DNA of 7,126 nt from an uncultured Clostridia bacterium (GTDB lineage: Bacteria > Bacillota > Clostridia > Lachnospirales > Lachnospiraceae), in NCBI GenBank assembly GCA_945622055.1, contig CALZBV010000129.1, forward strand, positions 1 through 7,126, written 5' to 3'. A program made the position numbers and the translations under genes. Positions 1 through 5,882 of this stretch are shown in pieces. Every line of letters starts with the position of its first letter. Positions within the stretch are counted from its first letter, which is position 1. Under the pieces are notes generated by a model that worked only from the letters and a program-made list of their open reading frames with translations, was not told the DNA's origin and did no database searches.

Positions 1-1
1 A

Positions 2-364
2 CCTGTGGCCTGCTGTGCTATATTCCTGGTTTCGTATCTTGGAGCTGCAGGACTGGTTACCGGATACAGATACAGAAAAATGGAAAGGGGCCGGAAGGTG
101 CTTTACCTCTGCGGAAAATGCGGACGAATGCTGCAAAGACTTGGCTATCGCAAAAAAGAAGGCGAGACTCTGGAGGAATACGGTTGTAGATTGAAAAATG
201 ATTTCCCGGAGAGTATCACTGACTTTATTCCGGTGTATGAGAGAACTGTTTATTCTGAGACAGAGCCTTCCACAGAGACGCTTAGCTGTGTGGAAAGAGC
301 ATATAAGGAGCTTTTTTCTCTGCTTTGGAAAAGAAAAACGGGAGCAGGACGGGGGAAAAAGTAA
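2..364 (+). CDS. C-terminal fragment of a membrane protein, DUF4129/transglutaminase-like tail (5' end outside window)
   Basis: The frame is open to the left edge (the codon before the first GTG is a sense codon), so this is the end of a longer gene; the GTG at position 5 is probably an internal valine. The visible 120 residues start with a hydrophobic segment of about 20 residues (ACCAIFLVSYLGAAGLVTGY), read as a transmembrane helix. It is followed by a basic stretch (RYRKMERGRK) expected on the cytoplasmic side. The rest is soluble: a helix with CGKCG, then LGYRKKEGETLEEYGCRL and a later VYERTVYSE. That pattern of 'leucine-rich helix, GxT-EEY, YER-xYS' resembles the DUF4129 domain found after the last membrane helix of many Clostridial transglutaminase-like proteins. 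The very basic tail ends in RKTGAGRGKK. Family assignment is from motif memory only; the enzymatic part, if any, is upstream. No clear terminator follows the stop. Confidence 0.5.
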   Translation, partial: PVACCAIFLVSYLGAAGLVTGYRYRKMERGRKVLYLCGKCGRMLQRLGYRKKEGETLEEYGCRLKNDFPESITDFIPVYERTVYSETEPSTETLSCVERAYKELFSLLWKRKTGAGRGKK

Positions 365-392
365 GTTTGGGGACTGCATTCCGAGGAAGTTC

Positions 393-421
393 TTGACGGG
401 AAAAGAAATAAAGTATAAAAT
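393..421 (+). promoter_or_regulatory. sigma-A-type promoter for the REC-GGDEF gene
   Basis: TTGACG at 393-398 and TAAAAT at 416-421 are separated by 17 bp, a good match to the housekeeping promoter consensus. An overlapping TATAAA at 414-419 would give a less usual 15-bp spacer. Transcription would begin near 428 and give a leader of about 90 nt before the ATG at 517. This suggests the response regulator gene can be transcribed independently of the upstream membrane protein gene. Confidence 0.6.
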
Positions 422-503
422 GGAACCAATAGTATTTACGATGAATGAGGAATCCCCTGTGTTCAGACGGCAGGTACATGAAGAAAGCGTCCGGGGAGCG
501 AAA

Positions 504-508
504 AGGAG
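504..508 (+). promoter_or_regulatory. Shine-Dalgarno site that fixes the start at 517
   Basis: AGGAG lies 8 nt before ATG 517. In-frame ATGs at 445 and 478 would add 24 or 13 residues of low-complexity, non-domain sequence and lack a comparable ribosome site. Starting at 517 places the ILVVDD strand of the receiver domain at residues 4-9, which is normal for the family. Confidence 0.8.
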
Positions 509-516
509 AAAGCATA

Positions 517-1902
517 ATGAAAACAATTCTTGTAGTTGACGATAACAAAACGAATCTTTCTGCTGCCAAGGCTGCGCTGGCGGACCTGTACAAGGTGATT
601 GCAGTTGTATCGGGGGAACAGGCTCTGACATATCTGAACAATTATACTCCGGATCTGATTCTTTTGGATATTAATATGCCTGGGATGGATGGCTTTGAGG
701 TAATGGAAAAAATCAAAGCAATGGAGACGAAGAAGGATATTCCGATTATTTTCCTGACTGCTGATAATGATGCAGATACAGAGAATAAATGTCTGAAGCT
801 TGGTGCTTTGGATTTTATTGCCAAACCGTTTGTGACGAGTGTTATGAGGGCAAGGATTGCGCGAATTCTTGAACTGGAGGATCTGCGAAGAGAGCTTGCA
901 GACCGCCTTGATAAAAAAATCCGGGAGGTACAGCAGATAAAGGATAAATCCGCACAGGATCCTCTCTGCGGATTATGGAATAAGTCCTATGTGGAGGAAA
1001 AGGTCAGTGAGATTATCAAAAATGGCGGCAAGGGTACTATTTTTATGATGGATATGGATAATTTCAAGCCGATTAATGATAAATATGGTCATCTGGCCGG
1101 AGATAAGGCGCTGATGATGTATGCGGATACCCTGAAGGCCTATGCCGGGGCAGATGATATTCTCGGAAGAGTCGGCGGTGACGAATTTCTCATGTTTGTC
1201 GGAGGGGATCGGGAAAAGCAGGAGCTGGAGGCTCTGGCAAATGCCATTATCCGGGAGATGAAATATAAAATCGATCAGTGTAATTATGAAACGAACACTT
1301 CGGTTTCCATTGGAATCGCACAGATTCCGGAGGACGGAGAGGATTTTAAGAGTTGTTTTTCTGCAGCAGATAAGGCACTTTATTTTGTAAAGCAAAACGG
1401 AAAGAATTCCTTTCATTTCTATAGTGAGTCAAGAAAAGAGGAATCGGAGCGTGCCGGCAGCACGATTGACCTTAAGTATCTTAGTGACCTTATTTCAAGA
1501 TCAGATGCCAATAACGGTGCTTACGTGCTGGAATATGATAATTTCCCCCAGGTGTATAACTTTATTCGGCGGTTTGTTGAGAGAAATCAGCATGAGGTTC
1601 AGATTGTGCTGTTTACTGTAGAGCAGAAACAGGGACGTAATTGCAGTCCACAGGATATTGAAACAGTATTGGAGGCCTTGCAGAATGCGATTTTCTATTC
1701 ACTCAGAAGAGTGGATGTGTCCACGCGGTACTCCAGTAAACAGGTTGTTGTGGTATTAATGGATACCACTCCGGAGAATGGAGAAAAGGTAGCGGGAAGA
1801 ATTCTTGAGGAGTATCATAAGATAATTAAAACAGACAAGGTTGAGATTGAATACAGCATTGCGACCATGGAAGATAAAAGACTGGAAAAATACAAGAAAT
1901 AA
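517..1902 (+). CDS. response regulator with diguanylate cyclase: REC, GGDEF and a degenerate C-terminal GGDEF-like domain
   Basis: A cytoplasmic 461-residue protein expected to make cyclic di-GMP from two GTP under control of phosphorylation. Residues 1-120 form a receiver domain with acidic pair D8-D9, phospho-acceptor D51 (LLDINMPGMDG), T81 and K103 (KPF). A charged linker helix of about 25 residues follows. The GGDEF domain covers about 148-302, with the GTP/metal-site pattern D179, N187, D196 and GGDEF at 220-224, then SIGIA at 264-268. The inhibitory-site position reads G211-A-D-D214, so its arginine is missing. Residues about 335-455 look like a second GGDEF fold without the signature (SSKQV at 406-410) but with RxxD (R397-D400) nine residues before it. 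No histidine kinase or DNA-binding output domain is visible. The gene converges on a predicted phosphodiesterase. Cyclase activity is well supported; the role of the third domain is inferred. Confidence 0.92.
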   Translation: MKTILVVDDNKTNLSAAKAALADLYKVIAVVSGEQALTYLNNYTPDLILLDINMPGMDGFEVMEKIKAMETKKDIPIIFLTADNDADTENKCLKLGALDFIAKPFVTSVMRARIARILELEDLRRELADRLDKKIREVQQIKDKSAQDPLCGLWNKSYVEEKVSEIIKNGGKGTIFMMDMDNFKPINDKYGHLAGDKALMMYADTLKAYAGADDILGRVGGDEFLMFVGGDREKQELEALANAIIREMKYKIDQCNYETNTSVSIGIAQIPEDGEDFKSCFSAADKALYFVKQNGKNSFHFYSESRKEESERAGSTIDLKYLSDLISRSDANNGAYVLEYDNFPQVYNFIRRFVERNQHEVQIVLFTVEQKQGRNCSPQDIETVLEALQNAIFYSLRRVDVSTRYSSKQVVVVLMDTTPENGEKVAGRILEEYHKIIKTDKVEIEYSIATMEDKRLEKYKK

Positions 1903-1933
1903 GGAACAGGGACATAACGTTACAGAGAAAACA

Positions 1934-1979
1934 GAAAACAGGCTGCTTTGTTGGAATCTCGGCAAAGCAGCCTGTTTTT
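1934..1979. terminator. strong bidirectional intrinsic terminator
   Basis: A perfect stem of about 16 bp, AAAACAGGCTGCTTTG (1935-1950) pairing with CAAAGCAGCCTGTTTT (1963-1978), encloses a 12-nt loop that could close further by wobble pairs. Read on the plus strand it ends in a T run (1974-1979). Read on the minus strand it runs into TTTTCTGTTTTC, also T-rich. It lies 31 nt after the plus-strand REC-GGDEF gene and about 60 nt after the stop of the minus-strand EAL gene, so it can end both convergent transcripts. Confidence 0.9.
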
Positions 1980-1980
1980 G

Positions 1981-2009
1981 TTCACCGGCTTTTGTGCAAA
2001 TCCGGTGAA
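1981..2009. repeat. second small inverted repeat between the convergent genes
   Basis: TTCACCGG (1981-1988) and CCGGTGAA (2002-2009) form an 8-bp perfect stem around a 13-nt centre; after one mismatch, three more A-T pairs could form inside. Neither strand has a T run after it, so it is not an intrinsic terminator by itself. For the minus-strand transcript it comes just before the strong terminator and could stabilise the 3' end. Its function is unknown. Confidence 0.55.
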
Positions 2010-2039
2010 AACCTGGTTTATCTGCATTTTCTATAGTGC

Positions 2040-4118
2040 TTAGCTTAACCGCTCTAAAAAATCTTCTACCGGAATCGGTTTGGAAAGCAGATAGCCCTGA
2101 TACATATCACAATCCAACGTTTGCAAAAGAGCTCTGTGTTCATCTGTTTCCACACCCTCTGCGATTACGGAAAGCCCAAGGTCATGGCACATATCGACAA
2201 TGTGTTTGACCAGCTTCCGGGCTTTCGGCTGGTTAACCTGAATAATAAAGGAACGGTCCAGCTTCACCGTATCAATTCCTACCAAAGTCAGCATTGGGAA
2301 CGAAGAGTATTCGGTACCGACATCATCCAGTGAAACACCAAAGCCGAAAGAACGAAGCTTTTGAATTGCTTCTTCGAGACGGTTGGTATCCATGGTTTTG
2401 TTGGATTCGGTAATCTCAAACTCCAGGTGCTCATGTGGAAAGCAGTAGCGGCTGCAGATGGCTTCAATCTGCTCAATGTAATCGTTTTCTGCCAGCGTAA
2501 CACGTGACATATTTACGGATATCTTAAGCTTGGAACGATTCTGCTTGTCCAGTCTCTCTAAAAGACGACAGGCCTCTTCCAGAATGAAGTAATCTATTTT
2601 AGGAATCAGCCGGAGCTGTTCGAGCTGTGGAATGAACTCATATGGTGCAACAATCCGGCCATCATCTTCTATTTTTCGCACGAGGGCCTCGGCTCCGACA
2701 ATCGTAGAGTTTGCTATCATGGATTTGGGCTGAAGATACATCACAAAATTACCGTTTTCCATATCTGACAGAAGCTGGTTCAGGAGCTTCGGACGATGCT
2801 TTGAGGTCGCATTTTTCTGTGCTTCGTAGTATTTCTGCTTCTCAACATACATAAGCTGTTCTGCCTGGTCGGTACGGCGGCGGATATCGCTTACCTTCTC
2901 CTTCCAGATATAGCCGATACTTGCCAGAGAGCCACGTTCGTTTGCAAGAGCCTGGATTCGTTCGATTTTGTGAAAAAAGTCCGCCTTTGAAATCTCCGGT
3001 TCGATGATGACAAATTCATCACCACTGATACGGTAAATATGTTCTGTAGTAAACTCGTGAATCAAAAGTGCAACAAAATCCAGTATCATCCGGTCACCGT
3101 AGATATGACCGAGGGAGTCGTTAATTGTTTTTAATCCGTTGATGTCAGCAAAGGCAATACCGACATTGGATTGGCGGTTTGATTTACAATGATTGATAAA
3201 GGACTCATAGGAATGACGGTTTTTAACACCGGTCAGTGAGTCGTGGTAGCTGAGGGAAAGAAGAAGGGAATGGCTTTTCTGCAGCTCTTTTTCCTGCGCT
3301 ACCTCATTTGTGACATCCTGAAATGTAACGTAATAATTTCGACGGGTGGCGGTTAACGGTCTGGAATGACATTTGGAGAAAATCCAGATCGGATTGTCCT
3401 CTGTAGAACCATTTAAGCGAAACCTGCACTGTGAGACTTCCTGCAGAATGCTTTCCTCAAGGAGAGCCTGAACAAGCGGAACGTCTTCTTCTACGCAGAA
3501 GCAAAACAGGTTCTGATTGAACGTAAGCATGAGCTGCTCCCTGGTCCAGCCGTGGAAATTCCCATCTATACGCATGCCAAGCTCGTTGGAGAAATCAATG
3601 AGGGGCTGGTTAACAGAAAGAGTGGAAACGCTGCCATTTTCAATGGAAAAAATGGCGAAGCCGATCGGAACTGAGTTTACAATGTCCTGCCACTGGTTGT
3701 TATTTGCCTCCAGCTCAAGCTGCGTTCCCATCAAATCCTGAATATTGGTAAAGGTAATAAAAATATACGATTCGCCGTTGATTATGGCTTTTTTATGGTG
3801 AGCAAGGACCCAGCAGCTCGCTCCGTTCTTTGTGGCAAGACGGTAGGTTATTCCTGCTTCGCTTTCTTCGCCGGAACGCTCCAGGGAAAGACAAAACTTG
3901 GAAAAATCCGGAAGAAAAACAATGGAGGAGAGGGAGTCTTTTGTAATCTCCAGAAGCTCGGCAAGGGAATAGCCTACCAGCTCCAGAAAGATATCATTTG
4001 CATAAATAATCTGCGGATTCCGGCGGTCTGAATGCTGTAGGACAAGCATACCGTTTTGCAGCTTGCTAATCAGCGGCTTTGCCTGCGCCAGAAACTGCTC
4101 TGAGACTGACTGCTTCAT
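2040..4118 (-). CDS. PAS-PAS-GGDEF-EAL protein, probable cyclic di-GMP phosphodiesterase
   Basis: A 692-residue soluble protein with no membrane segment or signal peptide seen. Residues about 15-130 and 140-275 read as two PAS sensor domains (NGMLVLQHS...IIYAND; PIGFAIFSIENG...YYVTFQDVT). A GGDEF domain spans about 285-435, with ADINGLKTINDSLGH (D325) and SGDEF at 365-369; the inhibitory-site position reads FTTE, so RxxD is absent. The EAL domain spans about 445-692 and keeps the known catalytic and metal residues: E477 (EAL), N536, E568, D598-D599, K619, E654 and Q674. The loop after the two aspartates reads DDVGTEYSS instead of the common DDFGTGYSS. Cyclic di-GMP hydrolysis to pGpG is therefore likely; cyclase activity or GTP sensing by the SGDEF domain is possible. 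AGGAG at 4126-4130 lies 7 nt before the ATG. It converges with the REC-GGDEF cyclase and diverges from deoD. Confidence 0.92.
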   Translation of the reverse strand: MKQSVSEQFLAQAKPLISKLQNGMLVLQHSDRRNPQIIYANDIFLELVGYSLAELLEITKDSLSSIVFLPDFSKFCLSLERSGEESEAGITYRLATKNGASCWVLAHHKKAIINGESYIFITFTNIQDLMGTQLELEANNNQWQDIVNSVPIGFAIFSIENGSVSTLSVNQPLIDFSNELGMRIDGNFHGWTREQLMLTFNQNLFCFCVEEDVPLVQALLEESILQEVSQCRFRLNGSTEDNPIWIFSKCHSRPLTATRRNYYVTFQDVTNEVAQEKELQKSHSLLLSLSYHDSLTGVKNRHSYESFINHCKSNRQSNVGIAFADINGLKTINDSLGHIYGDRMILDFVALLIHEFTTEHIYRISGDEFVIIEPEISKADFFHKIERIQALANERGSLASIGYIWKEKVSDIRRRTDQAEQLMYVEKQKYYEAQKNATSKHRPKLLNQLLSDMENGNFVMYLQPKSMIANSTIVGAEALVRKIEDDGRIVAPYEFIPQLEQLRLIPKIDYFILEEACRLLERLDKQNRSKLKISVNMSRVTLAENDYIEQIEAICSRYCFPHEHLEFEITESNKTMDTNRLEEAIQKLRSFGFGVSLDDVGTEYSSFPMLTLVGIDTVKLDRSFIIQVNQPKARKLVKHIVDMCHDLGLSVIAEGVETDEHRALLQTLDCDMYQGYLLSKPIPVEDFLERLS

Positions 4119-4158
4119 ATAGTAACTCCTTTCTGAAACAATATCGCAAATCTACTTT

Positions 4159-4187
4159 ATTGTACCATATTTTGGCATAAAAAGAAA
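4159..4187 (-). promoter_or_regulatory. probable extended -10 promoter for the EAL gene
   Basis: On the minus strand TACAAT (4159-4164) is preceded by TGG, giving the extended -10 form TGnTACAAT. Seventeen bases upstream lies only a weak -35 (TTTCTT, 4182-4187), as is common for extended -10 promoters. The transcript would start near 4152, leaving a leader of about 34 nt before the ATG at 4118. Confidence 0.5.
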
Positions 4188-4216
4188 GTATTTTTTCATA
4201 AATAAAGGTAGAAGCC

Positions 4217-4229
4217 TTTTGTTACAAAA
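4217..4229. promoter_or_regulatory. 13-bp palindrome, possible operator
   Basis: TTTTGT-T-ACAAAA is a 6-1-6 perfect palindrome located between the two divergent promoters, about 30 bp upstream of the weak -35 of the minus-strand promoter. Its placement suits a small dimeric regulator, but A/T-rich palindromes of this length also arise by chance. No regulator gene in the window points to it. Confidence 0.3.
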
Positions 4230-4265
4230 AATTCAAACGGGTACGCAGATATTTGCTTTCGGACA

Positions 4266-4330
4266 TGGGCAGCTTTGGAAAATACATGTTGTGTCAGTCT
4301 GCGAGATGCTTGACCTTTTGGGCAGTTTTG
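4266..4330 (+). repeat. near-perfect 12-bp direct repeat overlapping the deoD promoter
   Basis: TGGGCAGCTTTG at 4266-4277 recurs as TGGGCAGTTTTG at 4319-4330 (11 of 12 identical), 53 bp apart and so about five helical turns, on the same face of the DNA. The second copy sits inside the -35/-10 spacer of the deoD promoter, where a bound repressor would block polymerase. Whether a protein binds here is not shown by the sequence. Confidence 0.35.
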
Positions 4331-4338
4331 TGTATACT
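4310..4338 (+). promoter_or_regulatory. sigma-A-type promoter for deoD and the nucleoside cluster
   Basis: TTGACC (4310-4315) and TATACT (4333-4338) are separated by the optimal 17 bp. Transcription is expected to start near 4345, giving a leader of about 40 nt with the purine-rich ribosome site at 4371-4378 before ATG 4385. This is the best promoter match in the window. Confidence 0.8.
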
Positions 4339-4384
4339 GAAGATAGTACAGGTTACTTGAATTATCGGAGAGGAGAGGTGCTTT

Positions 4385-5095
4385 ATGTTACAGATTCCGA
4401 CACCACATATTGCGGCATGTGAAGGGGAAATCGCAAAAACAGTGCTTCTTCCGGGAGATCCGCTCCGGGCGAAGTTTATTGCAGAGACATTTTTGGAAGA
4501 TGTTACCTGCTTTAATACGGTTCGTAACATGCTTGGATTTACCGGTGAGTACAAGGGAAAGAAGATTTCAGTAATGGGAAGCGGTATGGGAATGCCATCC
4601 ATTGGTATTTACTCGTATGAGCTATACAATTTTTATGACGTGGACAGAATTATCCGTATCGGTTCTGCAGGTGGTATTTCCGATGAGGTCAAGCTACGCG
4701 ACCTGGTTATCGGAATGGGTGCTTCCACGAACAGCAATTACGCGGAGCAGTTCAATCTTCCGGGCACCTATGCGCCTTTGGCGGACTTTAAGCTGGTACG
4801 TAAGGCAGTCGAAACCGCAGAACAGCTTGAAATTCCGGTTGCAGTCGGAAATATCCTGTCTTCCGATGTCTTTTATCATGCCGATCCGACCTTTAATGAC
4901 CGCTGGAAGAGAATGGGCATTCTTTGTGTGGAAATGGAGGCAGCGGCATTGTATTTGAACGCTGCGTATGCAAAGAAGGAGGCACTTTGTATGCTGACGA
5001 TTTCCGATCACCTTTATACCGGTGAGGCATTGCCTGCGTCAGAGAGACAGACGAGCTTTAGGGATATGATGCGTGTAGCGCTGGAGCTTGCATAA
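4385..5095 (+). CDS. deoD: purine-nucleoside phosphorylase, DeoD type
   Basis: This cytosolic enzyme reversibly cleaves purine (deoxy)nucleosides with phosphate to free base and (deoxy)ribose 1-phosphate. The 236 residues match the usual length of the hexameric DeoD class (about 233-240). Residues equivalent to the E. coli active site are present with a constant offset of four: H8, G24 and R28 (LPGDPLRAK), R47, R91 and S94 (IRIGS), E183-M184-E185 (VEMEAA), S207-D208 (TISDH) and R221 (ERQTSF). The aspartate in SDH is the one that lets this class accept adenosine as well as inosine and guanosine. The start is supported by AGGAGAGG at 4371-4378. It is the first gene of a plus-strand cluster with deoC and cdd and has its own promoter. 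The deoxyribose 1-phosphate formed needs a phosphopentomutase before DeoC can use it; that gene is not in the window. Confidence 0.97.
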   Translation: MLQIPTPHIAACEGEIAKTVLLPGDPLRAKFIAETFLEDVTCFNTVRNMLGFTGEYKGKKISVMGSGMGMPSIGIYSYELYNFYDVDRIIRIGSAGGISDEVKLRDLVIGMGASTNSNYAEQFNLPGTYAPLADFKLVRKAVETAEQLEIPVAVGNILSSDVFYHADPTFNDRWKRMGILCVEMEAAALYLNAAYAKKEALCMLTISDHLYTGEALPASERQTSFRDMMRVALELA

Positions 5096-5108
5096 AAGAG
5101 AAATCATT

Positions 5109-5140
5109 GACCAACAGATGCTTTTTGTGTCTGTTGGTTT
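5109..5140 (+). terminator. intercistronic hairpin, weak terminator or attenuator between deoD and deoC
   Basis: ACCAACAGA (5110-5118) pairs perfectly with TCTGTTGGT (5130-5138), with a possible G-T pair outside, around an 11-nt loop rich in T. Only three T residues follow, so termination would be inefficient. A partial terminator or an mRNA-stabilising hairpin that lowers deoC expression relative to deoD fits better than a full stop. No convincing promoter follows before deoC, which also argues for read-through. Confidence 0.5.
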
Positions 5141-5204
5141 GTGCATTATAGAAAATTATTCTTCTGCGGCTTCTGCCGTTACAAGGAATGGAGGAGAATA
5201 GAGC

Positions 5205-5855
5205 ATGGAAAAATCAAAAATAGCAGAATACGTGGACCATACGCTTCTGGCGCAGACGGCCACCTGGGAGGAAATCCGGCAGCTCTGTGACGATGCCTGC
5301 ACGTACCACACGGCATCGGTCTGTGTGCCGCCCTCCTATGTAAAACGTTGTAAGGAATACTTAAACGGCCGGGTTGCAGTCTGTACCGTCATCGGATTTC
5401 CAAATGGCTATCACACCACTGCGACGAAGGTGTTTGAGACAAAGGACGCTGTTGCGAATGGTGCAGATGAGATTGATATGGTAATCAATCTTGGCTGGGT
5501 AAAGGAGAAAAATTACGCTGCAGTGCTGGATGAAATCAGGCAGATTAAAGAAGCCTGTAACGGTAAGCTTTTAAAGGTGATTATTGAGACCTGTCTGCTT
5601 ACGAAGGAAGAAAAAATAGAACTGTGCCGTGTTGTTACCGAGGCCAAGGCGGATTATATCAAGACTTCAACCGGTTTTTCGACCGGGGGTGCGACGTTTG
5701 AGGATGTTGCACTGTTTGCAGAGCATGTTGGAGAGGATGTCCGCATTAAGGCGGCGGGTGGTATTTCATCCTTTGCAGATGCGGATAAATTTTTGGCTCT
5801 GGGGGCTTCACGTCTTGGCACAAGTCGTATTGTAAGGCTTATGAAGGAAGAATAG
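5205..5855 (+). CDS. deoC: deoxyribose-phosphate aldolase
   Basis: This class I aldolase of the cytosol splits 2-deoxyribose 5-phosphate into acetaldehyde and glyceraldehyde 3-phosphate, feeding deoxynucleoside sugar into glycolysis. At 216 residues it is a normal length for the short bacterial form. Visible signatures in order: DHTLL at 11-15, ASVCVPPSYV at 37-46, CTVIGFPNGY at 60-69, EIDMVIN with D91, KVIIET at 124-129, the Schiff-base lysine K153 in IKTSTGF, and the second active-site lysine K182 in IKAAGGI. The final RLGTSRIV is the phosphate-binding end of the barrel. The frequent DHTLLKP reads DHTLLAQ here; that lysine is not one of the catalytic ones. GGAGGAG at 5190-5196 lies 8 nt before the ATG. 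It stands 109 bp after deoD and 27 bp before cdd, and probably belongs to the same transcript. Confidence 0.97.
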   Translation: MEKSKIAEYVDHTLLAQTATWEEIRQLCDDACTYHTASVCVPPSYVKRCKEYLNGRVAVCTVIGFPNGYHTTATKVFETKDAVANGADEIDMVINLGWVKEKNYAAVLDEIRQIKEACNGKLLKVIIETCLLTKEEKIELCRVVTEAKADYIKTSTGFSTGGATFEDVALFAEHVGEDVRIKAAGGISSFADADKFLALGASRLGTSRIVRLMKEE

Positions 5856-5870
5856 GTTTTGTTCTGAAAT

Positions 5871-5875
5871 GGAGG
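5871..5875 (+). promoter_or_regulatory. Shine-Dalgarno site favouring the longer cdd start
   Basis: GGAGG lies 7 nt before ATG 5883. The in-frame ATG at 5970, which would give a more typical 140-residue protein, has its nearest purine-rich match (GGGAG) about 16 nt away, too far for normal initiation. The longer start is therefore preferred. Confidence 0.7.
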
Positions 5876-5882
5876 GAAAAAT

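Noticed and set aside
5..7. GTG as the true start of the first gene
   Set aside because: The frame is open to the window edge and there is no room to see a ribosome site; the protein begins inside a membrane helix typical of the end of a longer protein.
445..516. Longer start for the REC-GGDEF protein at ATG 445 or 478
   Set aside because: The added residues do not belong to the receiver fold, and only ATG 517 has AGGAG at the right distance.
365..516. Cyclic di-GMP riboswitch in the leader of the cyclase gene
   Set aside because: I looked for the conserved GEMM core elements and paired stems and did not find them; only a promoter and a short purine-rich stretch are visible.
282..1416. Minus-strand open frames at 282-641, 642-824 and 973-1416
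   Set aside because: They lie antisense to well-supported plus-strand genes, show no domain signatures or ribosome sites, and fit shadow frames.
5107..5150. Separate promoter for deoC (TTGACC at 5107-5112 with TTATAG further down)
   Set aside because: No -10 box at 16-18 bp spacing, and the -35 overlaps the hairpin arm.
5161..5176. Tandem CTTCTGC repeat before deoC
   Set aside because: Two short copies 9 bp apart, too small to distinguish from chance and not placed as a hairpin or known site.
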